DNA of 64,000 nucleotides from Butyrivibrio sp. INlla18 (lineage in GTDB: Bacteria > Bacillota > Clostridia > Lachnospirales > Lachnospiraceae): assembly GCF_900103635.1 (NCBI RefSeq), contig NZ_FMXK01000019.1:1-64000 (forward strand). Direction: 5' to 3'. Positions 34,474-42,543 of this stretch are shown piece after piece. A program made the translations under genes and the position numbers. Below the pieces are notes generated by a model. That model was given only the letters and a program-made list of their open reading frames with translations. It searched no databases and had not been told where the DNA came from. Within the stretch, counting starts at the first letter, position 1; the number at the start of each line of letters is the position of its first letter.

Positions 34474-34872
34474 ATGTCATCAATTATCCAGAATAGTCAG
34501 GTTTTTAATAATGAGGTTCCTTTTTGCAGAGTATACAGTGTTGAGAGCAAAAAGCAATTAGAAGAGCGTTTCCTTGCTCATCGTATTTCATACTTTATTG
34601 AGTGGCAGGACAGATCTTTTTTGCAGAGATTATTTGATAGAAGCGGTAGCAAGATCGTATGCACCTTCAAGATCAACAAGGGTGAGCTTGCAAGAGCCAA
34701 GGCACTTGCTCAGGGAATCGAAGGTATCAAGTTTAAGGACTACGGTGAAGAGGTCAAGACTGAGCGCATCCGCAAGAGAAGCGATTCAGTAATCAAGGAA
34801 AATGAAGACATGGAGATGCCTTCACTTAAGTTCGAGAACAGCACTGATGATTACGAGGAAGAAAAGAAGTAA
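34474..34872 (+). CDS. Hypothetical protein, 132 residues
   Basis: I do not recognise this family. It is cytoplasmic. The first 80 residues look like a compact alpha/beta domain (VPFCRVYSVESKKQLEERFL, then ISYFIEWQDRSF and KIVCTFKINKGEL). The last 45 are charged and probably disordered (EEVKTERIRKRSDSVIKEN, then acidic). TGAGG lies 5 bp before the chosen ATG; a longer frame from 34429 lacks a ribosome site. It has its own promoter and terminator, so it is a single-gene unit with apparently good expression signals. Confidence 0.65.
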   Translation: MSSIIQNSQVFNNEVPFCRVYSVESKKQLEERFLAHRISYFIEWQDRSFLQRLFDRSGSKIVCTFKINKGELARAKALAQGIEGIKFKDYGEEVKTERIRKRSDSVIKENEDMEMPSLKFENSTDDYEEEKK

Positions 34873-34880
34873 GATTTCAC

Positions 34881-34910
34881 TAGGGGATTTAAATAAATCC
34901 CCTATTTTTG
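34881..34910 (+). terminator. Terminator of the 132-residue gene
   Basis: A perfect 10-bp stem, TAGGGGATTT with AAATCCCCTA (34881-34890 with 34895-34904), 4-base loop, then T5. Confidence 0.88.
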
Positions 34911-34932
34911 CGTTTTATTTGAGGTAGGAATT

Positions 34933-36213
34933 ATGGCAGAGAAAAGAAATTACGGTCCAAAGAAGGATGTGAAGAAAGGACCTAAGAAAGAAAATAAGTT
35001 TGTATCTAAAGCAGGTACAAAGGGTAACTCAAGATATGTAAAGAAGCAGGAAACAGCTGCTGATATTAAGAAGAGCCGCTGTCCTTACTTTAAGAAGTGC
35101 GGCGCTTGCCAGATGATCGATACTCCTTATGACAAGCAACTTCGTCAGAAGCATGCTCATGTTCAGGAGCTTCTTGAACCATATACAAGAGTTGCTTCAT
35201 TTGTAGGAATGGAAGAACCAGAGCATTACAGATGCAAGGTTCATGCAGTATTTACCCATGACAAGAAGGGCAATCCTTTATCAGGAATATACAGAGAGGG
35301 CACACATGAAGTAGTGCCTATTAATTCATGTCTTTTAGAAGATCAGAAGGCAGATGCCATCATTGCTTCTATCAGAGGTATGCTCAAGTCCTTCAAGATC
35401 AAGACCTACGATGAAGACAATGGCTTTGGACTCCTTCGCCATGTTCTTATCAGAATTGGTAAGCATACAGGGGAGATCATGGTTGTTCTGGTTACAGTTT
35501 CACCTATTTTCCCATCCAAGAACAATTTTGTTAAGGCTCTTAGAAAAGAGCATCCTGAGATCACAACGATTGTTCAGAATATCAATGACAAGCAGACCAG
35601 CATGGTTCTTGGAGATAGAGAAAAGCCTATGTATGGACCAGGTTTTATCTATGATATCTGCTGCGGCATGAAGTTCAAGATCAGTCCTAAGTCTTTTTAT
35701 CAGGTAAACCCTATACAGACTGAGATTCTCTACAATACAGCAATTGAGATGGCAGATTTAAAGGGAGATGAAGTAGCTCTTGACTGCTATAGCGGTGTTG
35801 GTACCATCGGTATCATCGCAAGTCCCCATGTAAAAGAGGTTATTTCTGTTGAGCTCAACAAGGATGCCGTTAAGGATGCCAAACTCAACGCCAAGATAAA
35901 TGAAGTAAAAAACATTACCTTCTATGAGAATGATGCCACAAGATTCATGCAGCAGATGGCTGAGTCAGGCGATAAGGTAGATCTCGTATTTATGGATCCT
36001 CCAAGATCAGGCTCTACACCAGAGTTTATCGAATCTCTCAAGATCCTTGGACCAAAGAAGGTAGTATATATCTCCTGTAGTCCAGACTCTCTTGCAAGAG
36101 ATCTTGGTATCATGACCAAGAAAGGATTTAAGGTTGAGAAGGCAATACCGGTCGATATGTTCCCATTTACTAGGTCGATTGAAACAGTATGTCTGTTAAC
36201 GAAATCAAGCTGA
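34933..36213 (+). CDS. 23S rRNA (uracil-5-)-methyltransferase, RlmD/TrmA family
   Basis: The enzyme adds a methyl group to C5 of a uracil in rRNA, or possibly tRNA. The protein has 426 residues. The first 45 are a Lys/Gly-rich tail instead of the usual TRAM domain. The Cys cluster CPYFKKCGACQ (about 50-60) probably binds [4Fe-4S]. The methyltransferase core has ALDCYSGVGTIGIIA, MDPPRSGSTPEFI and the catalytic Cys in YISCSPDSLARDL (about 383). Which uridine is modified cannot be told. GAGGTAGG lies 7 bp before the ATG. Confidence 0.85.
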   Translation: MAEKRNYGPKKDVKKGPKKENKFVSKAGTKGNSRYVKKQETAADIKKSRCPYFKKCGACQMIDTPYDKQLRQKHAHVQELLEPYTRVASFVGMEEPEHYRCKVHAVFTHDKKGNPLSGIYREGTHEVVPINSCLLEDQKADAIIASIRGMLKSFKIKTYDEDNGFGLLRHVLIRIGKHTGEIMVVLVTVSPIFPSKNNFVKALRKEHPEITTIVQNINDKQTSMVLGDREKPMYGPGFIYDICCGMKFKISPKSFYQVNPIQTEILYNTAIEMADLKGDEVALDCYSGVGTIGIIASPHVKEVISVELNKDAVKDAKLNAKINEVKNITFYENDATRFMQQMAESGDKVDLVFMDPPRSGSTPEFIESLKILGPKKVVYISCSPDSLARDLGIMTKKGFKVEKAIPVDMFPFTRSIETVCLLTKSS

Positions 36214-36249
36214 AAGCGCAGATTGAGTTTACAGCATACTGTTGTTCTG

Positions 36250-36284
36250 GCTCGTACGAAGTACGAGAGCAGAACTTCCTTGTG
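36250..36284 (+). repeat. Dispersed intergenic element after the methyltransferase gene
   Basis: CTCGTAC and GTACGAG pair over GAA, followed by AGCAGAACTTCCTTG. Hairpin and tail match the end of the element at 19452 and the tail of the one at 30026. Confidence 0.65.
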
Positions 36285-36398
36285 AAAAACTGTAGGGAGA
36301 ATGCAGCGCAACGATATGGAGCGCTGCATTTTTTGTTGTGGAGCTTGTAATATTTGGAGCAGCGCATAATACTAATTTTTGAAGGATATAAGTATTGT

Positions 36399-36788
36399 AT
36401 GGAAAAAGGGTGGGATGAAGTTGCAAGGGTATGTATGACACATTTTTATTTACTTATGCAGGATGAATTTAATTATGATCCCAGTATTGAACATGAAAAA
36501 GCAATCAAGACATATATTTTGAACTGTCATGTTGATGACTATGATAGGCTTATTCAGATATGTGATTCACTTGCTGTTGATTATGGCTTTGTGATTTTGG
36601 AAAAAAGGTTTGTTGATGTGACAAGAAGATATGGAATCATGGAAGGATATATTAAGGGATGGGAAGAGGCTTTTTCGATAAAAGAGTATTTCGAAAGTAA
36701 GATGGGATGTTCTATTTATGATGTTCTTCCGGATATAGGCAAAACAACTCTTTTAACGCCAAAACCATGGAAACCACCTGTGGCATAA
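36399..36788 (+). CDS. Hypothetical protein, 129 residues
   Basis: I do not recognise this family. It is an acidic, mostly helical protein with many aromatic residues (MTHFYLLMQDEFNYD, then YILNCHVDDYDRLIQICD and FDVTRRYG-like RFVDVTRRYGIMEGYIKGW). No signal peptide or membrane helix is seen. GAAGGA lies 12 bp before the ATG at 36399; a longer frame from a TTG at 36354 adds 15 residues without a better site. It follows a repeat element and precedes a region of decayed genes, so it may be accessory. Base composition is lower in GC than its neighbours. Confidence 0.55.
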   Translation: MEKGWDEVARVCMTHFYLLMQDEFNYDPSIEHEKAIKTYILNCHVDDYDRLIQICDSLAVDYGFVILEKRFVDVTRRYGIMEGYIKGWEEAFSIKEYFESKMGCSIYDVLPDIGKTTLLTPKPWKPPVA

Positions 36789-36813
36789 TAGGTGGTTTGT
36801 ATTGAATATTATC

Positions 36814-36845
36814 CAGCCATCTGCAATTGCAGATGGCTGTTTTTA
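36814..36845 (+). terminator. Perfectly palindromic terminator
   Basis: A 26-bp palindrome (36814-36839, half-site CAGCCATCTGCAA) followed by T5. Fifteen bases of it, AGCCATCTGCAATTG, recur in direct orientation at 37345-37359. Confidence 0.85.
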
Positions 36846-36850
36846 CGTAT

Positions 36851-37054
36851 TTAAACCGAATTATTAGCAGAAGAACTTTTTATCTTGGTGCAGTATGCCA
36901 TTAAACGTTTTAAAGTATCGTAGTCAGAGTTATAGACATTTTGAACTAAGTCGAAAAGGTAAGGGTTTTCTTTTTTGTTAATAAGAATATAGTCCGGTGA
37001 CATATCATCTGCTTTGCCTGTGAGATAATCGACAGAGGTATTAAAATTACTTGA
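36851..37054 (-). pseudogene. Remnant of an XRE-family regulator (C-terminal part)
   Basis: Read on the minus strand, 67 codons run without a stop from 37054 to a TAA at 36851. They start SSNFNTSVDYLTGKADDM, which is the typical end of an XRE helix-turn-helix domain (NxSVDYLxG), and continue with a helical tail. The in-frame codon just before (37055-37057) is TAG, and no start codon or DNA-binding helices can be found. The gene is therefore truncated. Confidence 0.6.
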
Positions 37055-37330
37055 CTATGCAAAAATATCGATGATATACTTCAGGCATAAGAACATTTGA
37101 CGAGCAGGAAAGGCACCCTGCACTCCCTTAGTGGAACCTGATATGATGGATACGCCGCCCATCCAAATGTTTTTTATAAAACACAGCTATGTGTTTATAC
37201 AGCGGATAATGTCAAGATTCTGATAGATGCTGCTGAATAAGAATAGATTCTTTGGGAACGGGTTTTTACCGCGGATCATGTTACAGTATGCGGCTTGCTC
37301 GTTCTTTTTCTTTATCATTTTAGAAGGGAT
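37055..37330 (-). pseudogene. Decayed coding remnants
   Basis: No intact gene is present. Minus-strand bases 37324-37177 encode a 43-codon fragment (MIKKKNEQAAYCNMIRGKNP, then more) ending in TAG. Bases 37215-37055 on the minus strand form another open fragment, with KYIIDIFA before the TAG. The plus strand from 37149 to 37241 also gives a protein-like end (YAAHPNVFYKTQLCVYTADN). I do not recognise these pieces. The region looks like fragments of former accessory genes. Confidence 0.35.
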
Positions 37331-37394
37331 GAACCGTTTGGTTTAGCCATCTGCAATTGAGAAGTGCCTCAAAGGCTTGACTATGGTAAGATAT

Positions 37395-37430
37395 AGACAT
37401 GTGTTTCGTAATGAAGCGCATGTCTTTTTA
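37395..37430 (+). terminator. Terminator-like hairpin before the nucleotidyltransferase gene
   Basis: A 13-bp stem with two G-T or weak pairs (37395-37407 with 37413-37425) is followed by T runs. It lies 30 bp before the gene at 37459, so it may be an attenuator or the end of the decayed unit. Confidence 0.55.
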
Positions 37431-37458
37431 TTTTGTTGAAAATGGGGAGAATACTAGC

Positions 37459-38202
37459 ATGGAAAGACTATTACAAGAATTCATAATAAAATCCCAAGAA
37501 ATATTAAAAGATAATCTGACAGGTATTTACCTGCACGGTTCAGCCGTTATGGGTTGCTTTAATCCAGAAAAAAGCGACCTAGACCTGATAGTTGTAGTAA
37601 ATGAGCCAATGACTGATGGTACTAAGCGCAGTTTTATGGATATGGTAGTGGAGCTTAATAAGATGGCTTCAGCAAAGGGTATTGAAATGAGCATTGTTAC
37701 AAAAGCTATTTGCAAACCTTTTGTATATCCAACGCCATTTGAACTACACTTCTCAGTAGCACATCTTGGCTGGTACAATGATAATCCAGAGGATTACATT
37801 CAGAAGATGAAGGGCGAAGACACAGATATTGCGGCACATTTTACAATAATAACTAAAAGAGGTAAGTGCCTTTGGGGACTTCCAATTGAGGAAGTTTTTG
37901 CTGAAGTTCCAAAAGCCGATTATATGGCTTCAATATGGGACGATATAGCAGAAGCTGAGGAAGATATTGTGGATAACACCATGTACATCACGCTCAATCT
38001 AGCCAGGGTACTAGCTTATAAGAAAGAAGAACTGATCCTTTCCAAGAAGGAAGGCGGAGAGTGGGCTTTGGATAATGTTCCCACAGAGTATCATACACTG
38101 GTTAAATCTGCGCTGAGTGAGTATGCAGAGAATAGCAAAGAAAACTACGACTTTGAACTAGCTAAGAGCTACGCAGAATATATGCTTAATGAAATAAAAT
38201 GA
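37459..38202 (+). CDS. Aminoglycoside adenylyltransferase-like nucleotidyltransferase
   Basis: The protein has 247 residues. The nucleotidyltransferase motif is YLHGSAVMGCFNPEKSDLDL (about 26-45), the GS-x9-DxD signature of the AadA/ANT(9) group. The C-terminal half is helical, like the DUF4111 domain that binds the antibiotic in AadA. If active it would adenylylate spectinomycin or streptomycin. Many chromosomal homologues in gut bacteria have no proven resistance function. GGGGAGA lies 8 bp before the ATG; a longer frame from 37399 would start inside a hairpin. Confidence 0.75.
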   Translation: MERLLQEFIIKSQEILKDNLTGIYLHGSAVMGCFNPEKSDLDLIVVVNEPMTDGTKRSFMDMVVELNKMASAKGIEMSIVTKAICKPFVYPTPFELHFSVAHLGWYNDNPEDYIQKMKGEDTDIAAHFTIITKRGKCLWGLPIEEVFAEVPKADYMASIWDDIAEAEEDIVDNTMYITLNLARVLAYKKEELILSKKEGGEWALDNVPTEYHTLVKSALSEYAENSKENYDFELAKSYAEYMLNEIK

Positions 38203-38232
38203 GCCACCAACCCCGTCCCTATGGCTCATTTT
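38198..38232 (+). other. Hairpin joining the transferase stop and the GH31 start
   Basis: AATGAGCCA pairs with TGGCTCATT (38198-38206 with 38222-38230), and only TT follows. The stop codon lies in the left arm and the GH31 ribosome site starts just after. It could be a weak terminator or an expression brake. Confidence 0.5.
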
Positions 38233-38242
38233 GGAGGAAAAT

Positions 38243-40489
38243 ATGAATATAGGAAAATTACAAAACACCAAGAAAAACAACAACCGAGTTGAACTTACCT
38301 TTGAAAAGAGCAAGATCTATCTTGAAGTCATAACAGAGAATATTGTAAGAGTTTTGAATCCATGCTGGAAAGAGGACTATGAGTCTATCGCCATAGAAAA
38401 AGACAAAAGTGTGGATACAGACTTTAATTTTGAATTCAAAAGTGGAAAAGTCTGCCTAACTACAAGCAGTTTAAAGCTTGAAATTGGGGATAACTTTACA
38501 TTTACATTTATTGACAAGAATGGAATAGAACTTCTGACAACATACAGCGGCGAGAGAAAGCTTAGGCAGACTCTTTCCGAAAAGTCCAAAAAGCTCCTTG
38601 AGGCAGAAGGACACGACGTTGCAGATGAAAACAAGGACTACAAGGTTCAGGTTTTGTTCAAGAGATTTGGAGACGAGTACTTTTACGGAATGGGCGACAA
38701 GACAGGATTTCTTAACAAGAACGGCTACAAGTACGAGAACTGGAACTCAGACATTCCACAGCTCCATCACGAGAACATGCCTGCTCTGTACAAGTCCATA
38801 CCTTATGTGATGGTTAAAAAGAGATCTGGTCAGCCTTTTGGTCTTTTCTTTGACAACACCTTCCACAGCTACATGGACTTTTCTAAGGAAAGTAGCGACT
38901 ATTACTACTACGGCGCAGACAACGGCAATCTTGATTTCTACTTCATGATCGGTGACAAGCTTCCTGACATCGTAGAGGAGTACTCTTATCTCACAGGAAG
39001 AGCACCTATGCCACAGCTTTGGACTCTTGGTTATCATCAGTGCAGATGGGGATATGAGAGCGCAGAGGATATCCGCAGGATTGCCCACAAGATGCGTGAG
39101 AACAAGATTCCATGCGAGAGCGTTCAGTACGACATTGATTACATGGAGGGCTACAGAGTCTTCACATGGGATGAAGAGAATTACGAGCCTAAGGGCGAGC
39201 TGATAAAAGAACTGTCAAAGGACGGATTTAAGGCTGTTTGCATCATAGATCCTGGCGTAAAGAAGGATGAAGGATATTTTTGCTACGATGAGGGTGTAGA
39301 AAAAGACTTTTTTGCAAAAGACACTGATGGCGAAATTTACGTCAACGAAGTATGGCCTGGAGACGCAGTATATCCAGACTTTGGAAGAAAAGAAGTACGT
39401 GACTGGTGGGGAGAAAATCACAAGCGCCTTGCAAACATGGGAATGCAGGGTATTTGGAACGACATGAACGAGCCAGCAAGCTTTAGAGGCCCACTTCCAC
39501 TTGATGTGCAGTTCCACATTGGAGACAGACTTACTGACCACAGCGAGGTCCACAACGTTTATGGCCACTTCATGAGCAAGGCTACTTTTGAAGGTATGAA
39601 GAAGATAACTGGCAAAAGACCTCTCGTCATAACCAGAGCTTGCTATGCAGGAACTCAGAAATATTCTGCAGTTTGGACCGGTGATAACCAAAGCGTGTGG
39701 TCACACCTTAGAATGTTGATTCCACAGCTATGTAACCTTGGTATGAGCGGCTTTACGATTGCAGGAACTGATATTGGCGGTTTTGGCGGAGATTCTAATC
39801 CTGAGCTTTTATCAAGATGGATAGAGGCAGCAGCTTTCTGCACCTTCTTTAGAAACCACTGTGCTAAGGGCCAGATCATGCAGGAACCATGGGAGTTTGG
39901 CAACAAGACAGTTGATATCTACAGAAAATACGTAGAGCTTCACTATAGATTTTTACCATATATCTATGATCTTCTCAGAATTAGTCAGGAGACGGGCGCG
40001 CCAGTTATGAGACCACTTGTCTATAGCTATGAGAACGATCCTAACACCTATGAACTTAATGATGAATTTCTTGTAGGCGACAATATCCTTGTAGCTCCTG
40101 TAGTAGAGCAGGGGGCCACCAAGAGAATGGTTTACCTTCCAGAAGGAACCTGGGTAGATTACTGGACAAAAGAGAGAATCTCAGGCGGTCAGTACATCAT
40201 AGCCGATGCGCCATTAGATGTTCTGCCAATGTATATCAGAGAAGGCAGCATCACTCCTATGTATGCGCCTGTTCAGTACGTTGGGGAAAAGAAATATGAC
40301 ACTTTGGAGCTCCTTATAGCTGGCGATACTGCTTATGGCACACACTATCAGGATAACGGCGAAGACTATAAGTATCTTGATGGGGAGTACAATATGTATA
40401 GCTTTAAGTATGCTGATGGCAAACTTGAGACTACTATGGAGCATGAAGGCTATGAGAGATATGATGATATAAAGGTTGTGAGAATTTAA
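38243..40489 (+). CDS. Glycoside hydrolase family 31 (alpha-glucosidase/alpha-xylosidase type)
   Basis: The protein has 748 residues and no signal peptide. The N-terminal beta-sandwich has the FYGMGDKTGFLNKNG segment. The catalytic barrel starts near 250 (PMPQLWTLGYHQCRWGY). The nucleophile Asp is in GIWNDMNEPASF (about 410) and the acid/base Asp in WTGDNQSVW (about 478). The GFTIAGTDIGGF motif follows. GH31 enzymes release alpha-linked glucose or xylose from oligosaccharides. GGAGG lies 5 bp before the ATG. A short acylphosphatase gene follows after 12 bp. Confidence 0.92.
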   Translation: MNIGKLQNTKKNNNRVELTFEKSKIYLEVITENIVRVLNPCWKEDYESIAIEKDKSVDTDFNFEFKSGKVCLTTSSLKLEIGDNFTFTFIDKNGIELLTTYSGERKLRQTLSEKSKKLLEAEGHDVADENKDYKVQVLFKRFGDEYFYGMGDKTGFLNKNGYKYENWNSDIPQLHHENMPALYKSIPYVMVKKRSGQPFGLFFDNTFHSYMDFSKESSDYYYYGADNGNLDFYFMIGDKLPDIVEEYSYLTGRAPMPQLWTLGYHQCRWGYESAEDIRRIAHKMRENKIPCESVQYDIDYMEGYRVFTWDEENYEPKGELIKELSKDGFKAVCIIDPGVKKDEGYFCYDEGVEKDFFAKDTDGEIYVNEVWPGDAVYPDFGRKEVRDWWGENHKRLANMGMQGIWNDMNEPASFRGPLPLDVQFHIGDRLTDHSEVHNVYGHFMSKATFEGMKKITGKRPLVITRACYAGTQKYSAVWTGDNQSVWSHLRMLIPQLCNLGMSGFTIAGTDIGGFGGDSNPELLSRWIEAAAFCTFFRNHCAKGQIMQEPWEFGNKTVDIYRKYVELHYRFLPYIYDLLRISQETGAPVMRPLVYSYENDPNTYELNDEFLVGDNILVAPVVEQGATKRMVYLPEGTWVDYWTKERISGGQYIIADAPLDVLPMYIREGSITPMYAPVQYVGEKKYDTLELLIAGDTAYGTHYQDNGEDYKYLDGEYNMYSFKYADGKLETTMEHEGYERYDDIKVVRI

Positions 40490-40501
40490 AAGAGGAATAG
40501 T

Positions 40502-40786
40502 ATGTCAGACTATGATGAAAAGATAATCCGAAAAGCCATAACTGTATATGGATTCGTTCAAGGAGTTGGCTTCCGGTACAGAACAGTCCACGCCGCAGAA
40601 CTTGTTGGTGCAACAGGCTGGGTACGTAATAACCCCGACGGTTCAGTGTCTATGGAGATTCAAGGAACAGAAGAGCAGATAGATAAAGTGTTCCAAATGA
40701 TCGAGCAAGGAACTTACGTCAATATCGAGCGCATGGATGTTAAGTCGATTCCGGTAATCGAGGACGAGAGAGGATTTAAGGACTAA
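40502..40786 (+). CDS. acyP: Acylphosphatase
   Basis: The enzyme hydrolyses acyl phosphates such as carbamoyl phosphate and 1,3-bisphosphoglycerate. The protein has 94 residues. The phosphate loop is GFVQGVGFRYRT, with the catalytic Arg (about 24), and the catalytic Asn is in GWVRNNPDGSV (about 42). The family's usual length is 90 to 100. The GH31 gene lies 12 bp upstream and a membrane-anchored protein 7 bp downstream, so it is in the middle of an operon. Confidence 0.92.
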   Translation: MSDYDEKIIRKAITVYGFVQGVGFRYRTVHAAELVGATGWVRNNPDGSVSMEIQGTEEQIDKVFQMIEQGTYVNIERMDVKSIPVIEDERGFKD

Positions 40787-40793
40787 AAGGCTT

Positions 40794-41837
40794 ATGAAAA
40801 AGACACCTTGGGGCAAGATAATACTTGCATTATCTATAGTTTTATTTGGTTTATTCATGGTATTTGGAGTTCCATATCTAAGGGACTACATGAAGCTTAG
40901 GAAATATGTATACATAACAGACACTACATATCCAGAGAAGTTTCAGAGACTAGCTACATGGGAAAAGAAGTCTTGTGCAATCAACAAGCTTGGATATACT
41001 AAGATTCCTACCATTGAAGAAAATGGATATCAGGATCTATCTTACTATTGCGAAAACATCTGCGATTGGATAGAGGAGTGCTTGGAAGAAGTTCCATACA
41101 ATGAAGCACCATGGCTATATCAGGTGTTCAAAGTGGAGATGCCATCACTCACAGAGGAATTCCCGCTGGTTTCCTACGTTAGCGCTGATTATGACAGAAA
41201 CACCCTTTATGAAGCTCTTTATACATTTATTGATGAGAGACTATCAACAGCAGATTATAACCAGAATTATGATGAGTATGGTTCTATGCAGTATGTTGAA
41301 GAGCCTACAGAAGACGAGATTCTTACATTTGATAGTGAACCAGATTGCACTTATAAGGCAAAAGATGGCACCATTTATTGTATGATGCCAATTGACAGGG
41401 CAGCAGGCAGTAGCTATTACATGCTGGTCAAGACTACAGATGGCGGTGAAACATACACACTTGTTAATGCAGATCCATATCGCGGATCAGGCGGACAGGC
41501 TGCGTGGATAGAGTTTATTGATGATTCAGATCTGGGATTTGCCTGCCTTACCTATAGCGGTGGTGACGAGGGAATGCTTTATAGAACTGATGATAGAGGC
41601 AAGACCTTTACAATAATAAACTACCCATCAGCCCAGATAAAGCTTTCAGATGGAACAATCTATAATCCTTTTGTAATACCAGAGAAAGTATGGAAAGAGG
41701 ACGGAAAGCTGTATCTACTCGCTGGTCAAAGCCCATGGTCAGGAGATTATTACAACGAGGAGCTAGATAAACATCCATCAGGATTATATGTGTCACAGGA
41801 TGACGGAATAAGCTTTGAATACATAGGAGAACAGTAA
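40794..41837 (+). CDS. Membrane-anchored protein with Asp-box (BNR) repeats
   Basis: The protein has 347 residues. One N-terminal membrane helix (about 9-28, ILALSIVLFGLFMVFGVPYL) is followed by a helical linker. The C-terminal half (about 185-347) has three Asp-box motifs: KTTDGGETYTLV, YRTDDRGKTFTII and VSQDDGISFEYI. These mark a beta-propeller like those in sialidases and photosystem assembly factors. The catalytic Arg triad of sialidases is not evident, so binding is more likely than hydrolysis. The ligand is unknown. The next gene starts 1 bp after the stop. Confidence 0.7.
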   Translation: MKKTPWGKIILALSIVLFGLFMVFGVPYLRDYMKLRKYVYITDTTYPEKFQRLATWEKKSCAINKLGYTKIPTIEENGYQDLSYYCENICDWIEECLEEVPYNEAPWLYQVFKVEMPSLTEEFPLVSYVSADYDRNTLYEALYTFIDERLSTADYNQNYDEYGSMQYVEEPTEDEILTFDSEPDCTYKAKDGTIYCMMPIDRAAGSSYYMLVKTTDGGETYTLVNADPYRGSGGQAAWIEFIDDSDLGFACLTYSGGDEGMLYRTDDRGKTFTIINYPSAQIKLSDGTIYNPFVIPEKVWKEDGKLYLLAGQSPWSGDYYNEELDKHPSGLYVSQDDGISFEYIGEQ

Positions 41838-41838
41838 C

Positions 41839-42489
41839 ATGGCACTTCAGATGGTACACATGGAAATAGCCTATAGGCTAATAGACAAACTCGGAATTAC
41901 TGAAGGCAAAGAGCAGTTTATTTTGGGCTCAGTAGCCCCAGACTCGGTGCATTTTAGAGATCCTTACCTTGTAGAAGAGAAGATCCATACTCATCTCTTT
42001 GAAGGCTGCGGAACCTGGAGTGATACTGATGACTACGACAGATGGAAGAGTAATATTGCAGAGTTTCGTGATAAATTCGCCATAAATGAACCTGATCCTG
42101 TGAAAAGAGCTTTTTTACTAGGAATCTGTGTGCACTGCTGGACAGACTACTGCAATGATGTTCTGGTGTGGAGAGCACTTCAAAAGAAGTACATTCCTCC
42201 AATGACAATTGAAGAGTTCAGAGAAAACTACTATCCGGAGGCAAGACTCCTTGATCAGTGGCTTCATCAAAACAGCGAAAATACTAAAGAGATAATGAGC
42301 CTTCTAGAGCAGTCAAAACCTGTAGACTTTGAAGACTACCTAAGGGCAGAAGATATAGAAAAGACCAAGCAGCATCTTTTACATGTTCAGTATGATGTTC
42401 CAAAGGCTGATATATCAGGCAATAAGTTCTATCCAAAAGAAATGATGACAGAGCTTATAGATGCAGTTGTTACAGACCCTATGGTATGA
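41839..42489 (+). CDS. Zinc-dependent phospholipase C-like protein
   Basis: The protein has 216 residues and no signal peptide. Conserved His/Asp positions occur in MVHMEIAYRL (His7), LGSVAPDSVHFRD (about 29-41), HTHLFEGC and GICVHCWTDYCND (about 96-108). This is the layout of the zinc-dependent phospholipase C/S1-P1 nuclease-like family found in many clostridia. Because there is no export signal, a lipid substrate is doubtful and a cytoplasmic phosphoesterase is more likely. It is tightly coupled to the Asp-box gene. Confidence 0.7.
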   Translation: MALQMVHMEIAYRLIDKLGITEGKEQFILGSVAPDSVHFRDPYLVEEKIHTHLFEGCGTWSDTDDYDRWKSNIAEFRDKFAINEPDPVKRAFLLGICVHCWTDYCNDVLVWRALQKKYIPPMTIEEFRENYYPEARLLDQWLHQNSENTKEIMSLLEQSKPVDFEDYLRAEDIEKTKQHLLHVQYDVPKADISGNKFYPKEMMTELIDAVVTDPMV

Positions 42490-42543
42490 TATTTACTAGG
42501 ACTTAAGATAAAAGACACGAGACAAAAGTTGGAGGGAAATGGT

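Noticed and set aside
39215-39691. A 158-residue open frame on the minus strand inside the GH31 gene
   Set aside because: The plus-strand GH31 protein is complete, with all its motifs here. The minus-strand frame has no start signal or recognisable domain.
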